In this document: positions 47,651 to 57,249 of the stretch, in pieces | How the letters are laid out: each line of letters starts with the position of its first letter | How positions within the stretch are numbered: the first letter of the stretch is position 1 | Source of the DNA: Agrypnia vestita | Lineage: Eukaryota > Arthropoda > Insecta > Trichoptera > Phryganeidae | DNA length: 64,000 bases | Reading direction: 5' to 3' | Assembly (NCBI GenBank): GCA_016648135.1 | Contig: JADDOH010002328.1 | Span: forward strand, 1-64,000 | Translations under genes and position numbers: made by a program | The notes under the pieces: generated by a model | The model's database searches: none | Told to the model about the DNA's origin: nothing | Seen by the model: only the letters and a program-made list of their open reading frames with translations

Positions 47651-48483
47651 ACCTACTACACCTTTAAAATAAACCGGCAGGAAGCAATTACGTTCGAGAT
47701 TACTTTTGCTAAAATACTTACAAAGTGGATCCGGGTATTTTAATAATTAAATGTGCATTTTTGTTTGGTTCAAAGTGCCGTAACAATGCTTAATAAATCA
47801 TTCACGTGATATCCTGTATAGGCTGAAAATTATTGACGTTTGTTTCCAGATACAGGTGCAAGGGGACTGGCAAAAAGCGTCTACCATCTAACATAATTTC
47901 TTCTGCATCCGGAATGCAACTGACCGCATTCCACGCGTCAGAGTATTAGCAGGTGCTTCGGTTCCCGTTGATTTAACGATTCATTGGGTGTCGCTTATTT
48001 TTACTCAAATGCGATATCAAAAAGAATATTTGGTGCTGATTTTTTATGCTGAATCACCAACAGTATTAAAAAGTTTTTACTTAATAATCATACTCTAGCG
48101 CTATAAAAAAATATTTTAACATAGAAAAATGTCAATTTAGTACGTTTTTTTTCTTTTTACGTTTTTTTTCTTTTAATTGAATCGAGTCCTTTAGGTTGAT
48201 ATTTTTTTCGATATGAAAAAATTTCGTCTTGCATCCCTTCAAGCAATACAATGATGAGTTTTTACTAATACCACAAAGACCGTCTTTGGGTCGAAACACT
48301 ATAAATTAGAGCAATCGACATTGCTTCATCCTATCTCTTGTGTAAGAATCCGTGATAAATTTTTGATTAAGCAAATAAATGCTTATAAAACTTATTGCTG
48401 ATGAGAGCACTGTGTGACATTGAATAAAATTTTTGAAATAAAACACAAATCACTTTGTTTTCACCACTTTATTAGATTAAACA

Positions 48484-48525
48484 ATCTACATGTTTCGAGG
48501 AAAACGTTCCCTTCATCAGGATAAT
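48484..48525 (-). ncRNA. Hammerhead ribozyme motif of Penelope-like element
   Basis: Minus strand: CTGATGA (plus 48513-48519), stem II AGGGAA/TTTCCT with one G-U pair and loop CGT, GAAA (plus 48493-48496), minimal stem III C-AT-G and cleavage triplet GTA (plus 48487-48489). Stem I pairs well: ..AATTATC before CTGA with GATTGTT after GTA gives six of seven pairs. This is the best-formed hammerhead in the window. Confidence 0.8.
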
Positions 48526-49574
48526 TCTGTACTAAAATTTTTTAAAAGTTAAACCAAGCAAATGTGTTACGATGAAGATTCGCATGAGGGGGTAGGTGAG
48601 GGGAGGGGGGTTAATTATTATGGGTCATCTGGAGAAGATGGAATGTTAAGTGGAAAAATATTCAAAATAGGATCATGCAAAATTTTTGTCTGTGTATTTA
48701 TTATATTAGAATTAATATTAACGTTTTTCCTAATTTCAAGTATTTCTAAATTATTTATTTGTGGGATCTGGTAGCTGAAATGTAAAAATTTTAAACCAGT
48801 GTTAATATCAAATGTATGGTCATATTCTATTAAATATTTTGCAAAATCACTCAATATTGCTAGTTAATGCTTTGATATGTTCTTTAACCCTAGTTTCAAA
48901 ATTTCTTTTTGTTTTGCCAATATAAAAATTATCAATCGTCACATTTAAGTCTATAAACTCCTGATTTCATGATAGGATTATCACAGTCCTTGTTATTTAG
49001 TATGTATTTTTTAATTTTTTACTCGTATAAAAGGCCGGCTGAATTGAATTAGGAATATTTTTAGTTATTATTTCTGACAAATTGTTATCGACAAATAAAA
49101 TTTTATGCCATTGTTTATTTATAACTGTTGACATGGGATATTGTTTAAAAAATTTTTGTTTTATCTTTTTATGTAATAAATTATCTATTAATTTAGTAGA
49201 ATAAACATTATAATATTGTAACGAACAGGATGAATGATAGCCCTGAAAAGGGCCTCCTCAAAGAAGATGACATTGCCGAGTTCCATGGTTCGCTGCGGGC
49301 ACCGATCAAGGCGGACCTGTGACGTCATCTTGTTCACGGGCGACCGGGCAGGACGCCGGTGCGTCATCACCACCCTGAGGACCATAACGACGGGTCCTAT
49401 GCTTTGATAAATTTGTGAACAAATTTATGTATGAAAATTTATAAAAATAAATAGTTGTAACATGTTTTTAAATTATTACATATTATTGTAAGAACCTAAA
49501 TATTGACATATATGTATGTACTTTGTCACATGTTTATTTTTAATAAACGAGAAAATCGCTGTTGCGATAGACCG

Positions 49575-49740
49575 GGGTGGTGAGTGTAGCCAACTGTATG
49601 GCATAAAAACAGATATAAGAAATATTATTGAATATTTCCGAGTGACGGCCAACTGTATGGCGGAAAGACAGATACAGGAAATATTATTTCCTACGGCTAA
49701 CTGTATGGCCTGACAGACAGAATTGTGAAATATTGTTTAA
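49575..49740 (+). repeat. Three imperfect ~60-bp tandem repeats inside the LTR
   Basis: 'agccaactgtatggc', 'ggccaactgtatggc' and 'ggctaactgtatggc', each followed by 'aaa/aga..cagat/agaat' and 'gaaatatt'. Enhancer-like repeats are common in the U3 part of LTRs. Confidence 0.7.
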
Positions 49741-50759
49741 TATTTCAACATATGTATCCGAGGACAAAGAGTTGGTATGCGAAGGAAAATCGGGCTGCAG
49801 ACCGATTGTTTCCGATAAGTCGCGAAGCCCTGTCTTGTCAGATCTCGGAGAAATCTACATATAACTTACAGTGTTTTATAGGCCTAGCGACGGGGCTCAT
49901 CACTGATAAGGTCCCGGGCGCGACAGCCACCGAAAAACGGTATTTGTGCCAACAAATACGAGAATTTTCGACCCAAAATTGATTTTCTTATATTTACGAA
50001 AAACGAGGGTTTTTTTCAATAAAATTGGTATCAAACCATAATATTTTTGCTAAACAAAGTCATTTAGACTAAAATCTGAAAGAAGATCATGTAAATAAAA
50101 AAGTAAAATTTTTCTCATTTTTTACGTAACCACTATCAGCAGTGATCCAATGACAATAAGGGTCATTTTTCAGTCAAAACTTCAAAACTGTCCTACGGAC
50201 GCTACAACAGTCGGATCAACTTAAAACATTTTTTGTTGAATTTCTCTATCCATTTTACATGTTTTTACATACCTACCTTGTCAGGGGCGCACCTGAAAAA
50301 TAAATTAAATTTAATTTTTTGCAACCCACTTTGAAATATTTATAAGTATCTGAAATTTTATTGTACATAACTAAAACTGATATCAAAAGTTATACCCATG
50401 TGGGCTCTTTGTAAACTGCATTAACAAACATGTATAAAACATAGTTAACAATTTTTATAAATTTAATTGTGAAATTTTCCTGAGCAAATACCGCTGCGAT
50501 CGGTATATATTTTTTAATAAAAAACTAACTTCGGTCTTGCGGGTCCAGGCAATTACGTCATGCTATAAGCAAGACATAGCACCATGTAAATGACGTGATA
50601 AAAACCCCGGTGGGGTGGCGTAAAAATTCTAAATAATTTTTGAATTCTGTAAATAAAACTTTCCGAGCTATTTTTTAGATAATTTCGCGTGCGCGAACGC
50701 GGGATAAAAACTCTCTGTGATTGGCTCGCGGAAATAAGCCGGGAGGTATTAACTTTGTG

Positions 50760-50824
50760 TATAAATTAAACTTCCGTCGGCGTACAGATTCATTCCGTTC
50801 TGTGCTTTATACGCCGTCTGGACC
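50760..50824 (+). promoter_or_regulatory. LTR promoter: TATA, initiator and downstream element
   Basis: TATAAATTA at 50760-50768, perfect insect initiator TCATTC at 50790-50795 (start A 50792, 32 bp after the TATA start), and GGACC at 50820-50824 (+29 to +33), fitting the downstream promoter element RGWYV. This sets the sense strand of the LTR as plus. Confidence 0.6.
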
Positions 50825-51348
50825 ACTTCACCTGACTTTTATTCAACACCTCTGACCTCTGTTTTTTGGATTTTGGAACCTCGACTGGACTACCTGCAAC
50901 CGGACAATTCACTTTTGTGAATTTTTAGAACAACCACTGTCAGCGGGTTTACGATTACCACTGTACAGCTTTGGTTTACGAGTACGGGAGAGTCGAGTAC
51001 GGGAGACCTGCGCATCATATCTTCGCGTATTCTGTACGGAACAAATATGCTATCTGTTTAGTAAGATTTAATTCAGATGTAAAATTAAGATCAGATAAAG
51101 GGATTGTAATTAATCTATGTAACATGGAGTGAAACGCCGCAAGTTTTTGGGAAAAGGGATGATTCGATGAATTGTGTTTAACGATATCCGTGTACGTTGT
51201 ACGTGTCTTTTCTAAAAATGTTGAATTCTATTTTGTTATTTGTCAAAGTTAAATTTAAATCTAAGAAATTTAAACTCTTATCTTTACCTATTTCTAATAT
51301 GAATTGAATGTTTTTATGTAATTTTTTGAGAAAATTTAAAAATATATT

Positions 51349-51830
51349 TTATTGCCTTTCTGTCCCTAACCATATGCAAAATATGTCGTTAACATATCTT
51401 TTCCAACAAAATACATTTTTTAATAAAAGTGCACCACTATTAAAAATTCTTTCTTCTAAATTATTAACGAAAATATCTGCAATTAAAGGGCTTGTGCTAC
51501 TTCCCATCGCTAAGCCATCTTTCTGTTTAAATATTATGTTATTGAATTGAAAATAGTTCTGTTTAAATATGACATCAAATAATAATGTTAAATCATAAAC
51601 TTGGTCTTTTGTCAAATTTGAATAATTTAACAAATTAGTGATAATTGTTTTACTTTCTTCAATTGGAATGCTCGGGAATAAATTAATTCCATCAAAGGAC
51701 ACCAATAAAGCGTGGTTTGGAATTTCTATATCTTGTAGACAATTAACTAATTCTAAAGAATTCTTAACCGTGCATGTTGGTTGGAAAACATCTCAAAGCT
51801 TATTATATATAGTTGAGGCTTAGTAATGAT
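51349..51830 (-). pseudogene. Penelope-type reverse transcriptase fragment
   Basis: The minus frame 51705-51349 (118 codons) reads MVSFDGINLFPSIPIEESK, KQNYFQFNNIIFKQKDGLAM with GSSTSPLIADIF, and KRYVNDIFCI. This is the order of Penelope-type reverse transcriptase motifs: D in SFDxxxLF, LAMGSxxSPxxADIF, and the YVDD box, here YVND. The first Asp of YxDD is replaced by Asn, which should destroy catalysis. The coding continues broken to about 51830 upstream, and 3' of this frame the element text runs on to 51050. Confidence 0.85.
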
Positions 51831-51839
51831 GACCGCTAT

Positions 51840-52455
51840 CATTTACAAAATCTTTGATCATTATTTACGGTCGTCTTCATTTTTATTACAGTATCACGAA
51901 AAAGAAAACTTCAATTATTATTAATTTTTTCTTATGCTTTATTTATCAATAGTATTATTTGTACATGTACAAATTATTGTTTAGTTTAGTATATCCTTAA
52001 AAAAACATCTAATTTACCCAGATACAGGTAGATACCTACTTACGTAGCATATGGGTTAGATTTAAAATAATTTTAATTATGGTTGTAGGTACTATTTATA
52101 ATATTCTGGTATTTTTGAATAAAATATTTATAATAATGCAGGTAAACATTTTCTCACCTGATTATCTTTACAAGAAAATACATAATAATATACACATAAA
52201 AAACCTGTGCACATATCTGATTTTTTGGCGAAATAAATAGTTACATATTTATCTGTTCGTATGACCTTTCAGGTTGAATGGCTGCTTTATACGTTATACA
52301 TCCAACATTGGGTGTGGATACACGTCACAAAAAATATTCGCACTATGTAGGTTACATGTTACATATTGTAAAAACACTCGAAACAAAGGACTGAAGTTCT
52401 CATTTGTACATTGGCTATCTAATTTTTATGCAAATGCTTTCCGCATACTTAAAAA
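51840..52455. other. AT-rich intergenic DNA
   Basis: No feature recognised. Confidence 0.3.
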
Positions 52456-52459
52456 AGAA

Positions 52460-52720
52460 ACAAAGTGAACACCGCGTCACTTCCGCTGCGCCGCGCGGCG
52501 GAAGCACTTGTTAGCGCGGAGTCGTTTGTTCCATGACGGCACACTTCTGCTTCCTCCGCGGGCCGCAAGAAAGTTGACGAATGCTCCGCCACTAAATATG
52601 TAATCGATTCCTTCAAATCTGACGACGGTTGGAAATTAATTCAGACTGCATTTCATTTCATTTACAGAGGGACCCAAATCACAATAATAAAAACGGACGG
52701 AAATAATTATTTGTATGTGT
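52460..52720. other. GC-rich, possibly conserved noncoding block
   Basis: 'cgctgcgccgcgcggcggaag' and neighbouring GC-rich text in AT-rich surroundings, single copy in this window, no ORF with a domain. Confidence 0.3.
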
Positions 52721-52855
52721 GTGTGTGGTTATGCAGCATGCGTTTTAGGGTGGGTCACCGTTGCAAGAAAAAAAAATCTGTTTTCCATCTGCCACAGCAA
52801 TAAAAGTGTGACAAATAATGTTTTTAACCTACGTATAATATTTGATTGCTTGATT

Positions 52856-52903
52856 GAGATAGAAAATAATATCCCATTACAATGGGATATTATTTTCTAT
52901 CTC
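52856..52903. repeat. Perfect 23-bp inverted repeat with 2-bp spacer
   Basis: The arm 'gagatagaaaataatatccc' plus 'att' (52856-52878) is exactly mirrored at 52881-52903 around 'ac'. It would form a cruciform or RNA hairpin. Confidence 0.9.
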
Positions 52904-53647
52904 CGAATTGATTATAAATAATATATGTTTCACAAGAAAATGTTCACAAAAAATACAATTCTGTTATTATTATTATATTACAAATTGCGCAAAAATCTTT
53001 CGGCAACATATGTTTGACAGTAGGAATGGGAGCTTTAGACTATATTTCTTTAATTTTCATCTCAACAAAATTACACCTATGATCAGAAAAATTGTCCATA
53101 TATGAAGAAAGTAACAATATAAAGTATCAAGAAAGTAAAGATTACTTATTGAAACCCTAACTGAAACTTATCTCAAAAAAACAATCGAATAATTGATTTC
53201 AATCCGAAAGGCAGATAAAGTTAACAGAATGTAATAATATTCCACACATTTTATTTTGAGACAATTTAGCACCTTTACATTGCTATGCCCCATTAAAAAG
53301 TAGATTTTTTTGTCCAACCGTAATGCGTATTTGACGCGGGTTGTAGTTAACTAAAGGTTGCAGCCTTCAAAATAACCAAAATTTTCAAGAAATCACCTAT
53401 TCCTAAACTTATATTCTTATACGACCTTTACACGTTGAGCCTACTAGCTAATAAAAATTATTAAGTTAAATTTTACAACATAACAATATAGCTTAATTAA
53501 AAAAGGTTTACAAGCAGCATTTTTTATTGTTTTCGATTTAAGCATATAAATTACTCATCCATAAAAACCAAGTTTTTATTATACTCCCTTTCTCATTGAA
53601 ACACGTTTACTCCACGCGACGGGCTAGAAATTTAAACAATATATAAA

Positions 53648-53846
53648 TCAGAATATTTTGAGTTTGTTCAAATCTTTCAGAACAGTGCTGGATTTATGTC
53701 ACAGAGACATTATTAATCAATTAATGTATATTATAGATATTAATCAATTAATGTATATTATAATATACATTAATTGATTAATAATGTCTCTGTGACATAA
53801 ATCCAGCACTGTTCTGAAAGATTTGAACAAACTCAAAATATTCTGA
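53648..53846. repeat. Near-perfect palindrome, 86-bp arms
   Basis: 53648-53733 and 53761-53846 are exact reverse complements as far as I can read. The 27-bp centre (53734-53760) itself duplicates the last 20 or so bases of the left arm, so the palindrome can slip. No target duplication or GC hairpin loop is visible. It could be a recent hairpin-type element, a replication fold-back, or an assembly artefact. Confidence 0.9.
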
Positions 53847-54089
53847 ATTGTAAATACTGGTAAAAAAGGAATTTAACAAAAATTGGAAATAATATTTCCT
53901 GGCGTATCCTAGTGTAATGCAAGTATTCGGATGAATTTCATTACACATTAATAAAGTATATTGCTTCTAAAATTCCGTAAATCAATTGTAGATTTTCTCA
54001 TTAGCGACATCTGTGGGGATTTAGGGGAATGAAAATGGCTTTGTACAGGCCGCGTGGATAAGGCGCTTACAACTCATATATGAAAGCTT

Positions 54090-54310
54090 CACGCAATTTG
54101 AACATATATACAACTTCCAAAAAAATGAATAAGCATGGTATATTCTATCATGGGTGGAAATGGTGAATGTTACAATTGTGTAAAGTGATCACTTAAGCCA
54201 ACCAATAAAAAGACAGGTCATAAGTCCTGTTACACCCAAAAAGATTTCTATACCTACTTTCCCATAATTAATACAGTTTCGTCTCTGTGAGATATCTATA
54301 ATATACATTA
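54090..54310 (+). repeat. Dispersed repeat family, copy 4
   Basis: 'catgggtggaaatggtgaat', 'gtgtaaagtgatcacttaag' and 'gtttcgtctctgtgagatat' in family order. Confidence 0.65.
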
Positions 54311-54439
54311 ATATATAAATCGTTTAAATTTCGAAAAATCCAAAATTATACTATAATTATTAATTTTTTTTAAACGAAAATTTGTTCCATCATTGTTATC
54401 GTCGCCACGAATCTGCCTGCCATGTTTCCAAAGTTTTTT

Positions 54440-55170
54440 CGGCAGACAAGCAGACAAGCCGACAAGCAGACAAACAGACGCTACGAGTTAAAAGAAAGGG
54501 AGTAATAATGAAGAAAGTACCCATATTATCTATACCTATAAAACTCGATGTCTGTCTGTTGTCTATACAATTCCACACCGTTTATCCGATTCTCTTCAAA
54601 TTTTGCATACTTATGCTTTAGGACCCGGCAGGTAGCATGGGTAACATTTCCCCCCTATTCTCATACCCCTTCTCCTCCCCTGACATATTTTCAATGCAAA
54701 TCTGTACCGTTTGACCGATCAGACTCAAAAATTTGGAAACTTATTTTTCAGGACTCGGCGGGTAACATATGTGACATTTCCTGCCTATTATTTTACCCCT
54801 TCTCCTCCCCCTGACATATTTTCGCTGCAAATCTGTACCGTTAGACTGATCCGACTAGAAATTTGGAAACTTCTTCTTAAAGACTGGGCGAGTAATATAT
54901 TCGACATTTCCCCCTATTCTTTCAACCCTTCCCCTCCGCTGATATATTTTCGATGCAAATCTGTACCATTTGACCGATCGGACTCAAAATTTGGAAACTT
55001 ATTCTAAAGGACTCGCCGGGTAACATAAGCGAAATTAATCTCATATTCTTTTAACCCTTCCCATCCCTTGACATATTTTCCATGCAAATCTATACAGTTT
55101 GACATACCGAACTCAAAATTTGGAAATTTATTCTAAAGGCGGGTAACATGTGTGACATTTTCCCTCTATT
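54440..55170 (-). repeat. ~128-bp tandem-unit repeat, locus 1
   Basis: Five units beginning near 54622, 54751, 54880, 55008 and 55136 ('aggactcggcgggtaacata'-like), each with 'gacatattttc..tgcaaatctgtaccg' and 'ctcaaaatttggaaactta'. Preceded by a 'agacaagc' microsatellite (54445-54480). Reverse orientation to loci 59.7 and 62.8 kb. Open frames inside are repeat translation only. Confidence 0.85.
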
Positions 55171-55655
55171 AGAACCTGTGGACGGATCCCACGGCCGAGC
55201 GCAAAGTCTAGATTATAAAGGAATATTTGGATTGACGAACACCACGCGCAGACTACAGCATAGGGCGTGCGGAATATAGGCTGGTATCCAGTACATAATA
55301 GGAACTTAGCGCTAGAATTGCACAACACCACGCAATATCTATTTCTAACTTATTTTTTAATGCAATAGTATACCCGATCTGCCGGTCAGCCAGGTAAGGT
55401 AATTCCCGGTCGATTAACACACAAATATACTAAATGATATAAAACGCACACAGAATATTCGGAATGTAAATTATCGGAAAGCAGCTACTCGAAGACGATT
55501 TCTCCGAGCAGTAACTGAAGCTAATAATTAACGTCTTTCATCAGATGCGTTTGTGCCCAGATTAGTTTAATCGCATTCTTTCAGTGATCATACAAATAGT
55601 GAATTACGTGGGTGAATACACGAACAGTGTGAATATAAAAACGAATAATCTATAT

Positions 55656-56196
55656 ATTAATTACCTTAACCAATGTCGTACGTTTCTGCATTTGGATGAT
55701 GATTTTTATTTGTATACAATAATTTTGAAATGGTGCACATTGGGATATGTGGCGCGGCGGATAGCACGTCTGACTGCGGATCGGAAGATGTCGAGTTCGA
55801 ATCCTGGCAGGATCGATTTTTTTTACGGTCGAGAATATTTTTTTTGTTGAAATTTTAATTACATTTTTGGTTTTGAACATTAATTTATTATATTAATTTT
55901 TTTATGTAACAAACCAAATTAAACAAAGAATATTAATTACTCTAACCAATGTCGTACGTTTCTGCATTTGGATGATGATTTTTATTTGTATACAATAATT
56001 TTGGTATGGTGCCAATTGGGTTGTGTGGCGCGGCGGGTAACACGTCTGACTGCGGATCGGAAGATGCCGGGTTCGAATCCTGGCAGGGTCGATTTTTTTT
56101 TACGGTCGAGAATGTTTTTTTTGTTGAAATTTTAATTACATTTTTGGTTTTGAACATTAATTTATTATATTCATTTTTTTATGTAACAAACCAAAT
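55656..56196 (+). mobile_element. Two tandem copies of a tRNA-derived SINE (276-bp period)
   Basis: The same ~265-bp unit starts at 55656 and 55932 ('attaatta..ctaaccaatgt'). Each contains a tRNA-Arg-like head with an A box 'tggcgcggcggrtarcac', an anticodon-like loop CTGCGGA and a B box GTTCGAATCC (about 55796 and 56072). The second copy's T stem pairs (CCGGG/CCTGG with one G-T). Acceptor stems do not close. A common 'gttgaaattttaattaca' body and 'aacaaaccaaatt' end follow. Tandem arrangement of whole SINEs is unusual. Confidence 0.75.
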
Positions 56197-56690
56197 TTCA
56201 ATTTCAATTTTTCAATTTCAATTTTTATTTATTACATAATATGTACATTACAAACTTTGTGTTCAATGCATACATATTATTAACTTACATTTAAAAATAT
56301 ACATATACACATATACATACACATCCATATACACATATACATAAACACATATGTATACATACACACACATATACATATTGTGTATTAAAATAATAATTTA
56401 TTATTAAACAATTATTAAACAATTAAAAGTGACCTGTACAATCTGGTCAAAGGTGTAGGAGAATCCTGCTTCGGAAAACCCCCTCAGACACATGGAATAT
56501 ATCAATATCCAAAGCGATCTTGTTCAGCATAGCTGTAGCTTTTCCAACAGGCATAACCATCGGCAGGATGGTCCTGTATATTGGAATGTGAAACAATCTA
56601 TGCTGACGATGTCTAAGGTAATTATCAGGAACATACAAACCAATGCTCTGCATAATTTCAGTATTGTCGATCATACCGATACGATCATAC
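56197..56690 (-). pseudogene. LINE 3' end relic
   Basis: The minus frame 56674-56447 reads MQSIGLYVPDNYLRHRQHRL, FHIPIYRT and GKATAMLNKI, resembling the C-terminus of Jockey/I/R1-like LINE proteins. The minus-strand 3' end has a 'ttgaaattgaaattgaaa'-type tail at 56197-56225. A (CATATA/CACATA)n microsatellite occupies 56288-56378. Confidence 0.55.
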
Positions 56691-56879
56691 GATAATAATT
56701 AAACAAAGATTATTTTTTTATAATGTTGTATAAAAGTAATCAACACTGCGAGAAGAGAAGGGAGTAGGTACCTACCTATTGAACTATGGTTTACTCCGCT
56801 CTGACTTATTAATCGGTTAGAAATTTTGAATAAATACTTTGTCTTAATTATATCTAAACTACCCGTAATTAAAAGTGGA

Positions 56880-57244
56880 AATTTACCAGATACAATTGAC
56901 CGCGAAGTGGCTGACGTAGGCATAGGTAAACAATTGTGTTTGCTGCACAGCAAACACATTTAGCCGCGAAGCGGCCACAATAGCAAAAATGGAAGTTTGC
57001 CAGATACAATTGGCCGCGAAGCGGCCACAATAGCAAAAATGGAAGTTTGCCAGATACAATTGGCCGCGAAGCAGCTGACGTAAGCATAGGTAAACAATTG
57101 TGTTTGCTGCACAGCAAACACAATTGGCCGCGCAGCGGCTATCGCTGGCCGCGGAGCGGCCATCATTGGCCGCGAAGCGGCCACAATAGCCGCCCGCAGC
57201 GCCTAGCAGTAAGCTATCGGCGAAGCCGATTGCTTTCCTGCTAG
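56880..57244 (+). mobile_element. Non-autonomous Helitron with intact 3' terminus
   Basis: The 3' end has hairpin ATCGGC-GAA-GCCGAT (57216-57230), ten bases, then CTAG (57241-57244) and T, the canonical Helitron ending. The body repeats a ~55-bp unit ('ggccgcgaagcggccacaat', 'agatacaattggccgcgaag') and many GGCCGCGAAGCGGCC-like palindromes. The 5' start near or before 56880 was not fixed. Confidence 0.8.
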
Positions 57245-57249
57245 TATGA

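Larger units (their letters stand above)
49217..51043. mobile_element. Solo LTR-like insertion with 5-bp target duplication
   Basis: Starts TGTAACG and ends GGAACA, with AATAT repeated on both sides (49212-49216, 51044-51048). TG..CA ends plus a 4-6 bp duplication define an LTR. It lacks internal gag/pol sequence, so it is a solo LTR left by recombination, unusually long at 1,827 bp. It contains three ~60-bp repeats built on 'aactgtatggc' (49575-49740), GC-rich modules, and a TATA/initiator promoter near its 3' end (50760). Superfamily (BEL/Pao or Gypsy) cannot be decided without an internal region. Confidence 0.75.
48430..51830 (-). mobile_element. Penelope-like retroelement, interrupted by an LTR insertion
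   Basis: Minus-strand element with a hammerhead near its 3' end (48.49 kb), a remnant 3' coding/noncoding part to 49211, a 1.83-kb foreign insertion (49217-51043), and the reverse transcriptase part resuming at 51049-51830. The split sequence ('..aacatta' | 'gctatctgtttagtaag') aligns with the uninterrupted Penelope-like copy at about 10470-10490. Diverged from the 9.7-kb copy but of the same family. Confidence 0.8.

Noticed and set aside
48281..48305. Further hammerhead-like text (GACC..GGGTC, GAAAC)
   Set aside because: Box 1 (CUGANGA) is not present, so the similarity is too weak.
9776..48525. Terminal motifs as intrinsic terminators or riboswitches
   Set aside because: The conserved CUGANGA/GAAA layout fits hammerhead ribozymes of Penelope-like elements, and bacterial regulatory types do not apply in this genome.
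55740..56100. Two tRNA-Arg genes
   Set aside because: A and B boxes are present but acceptor stems do not close and both copies sit in the same 276-bp SINE unit.
57047..57244. 65-codon plus-strand ORF with repeated PRSG..WPRSGH
   Set aside because: Direct translation of GGCCGCGAAGCGGCC modules of the Helitron.
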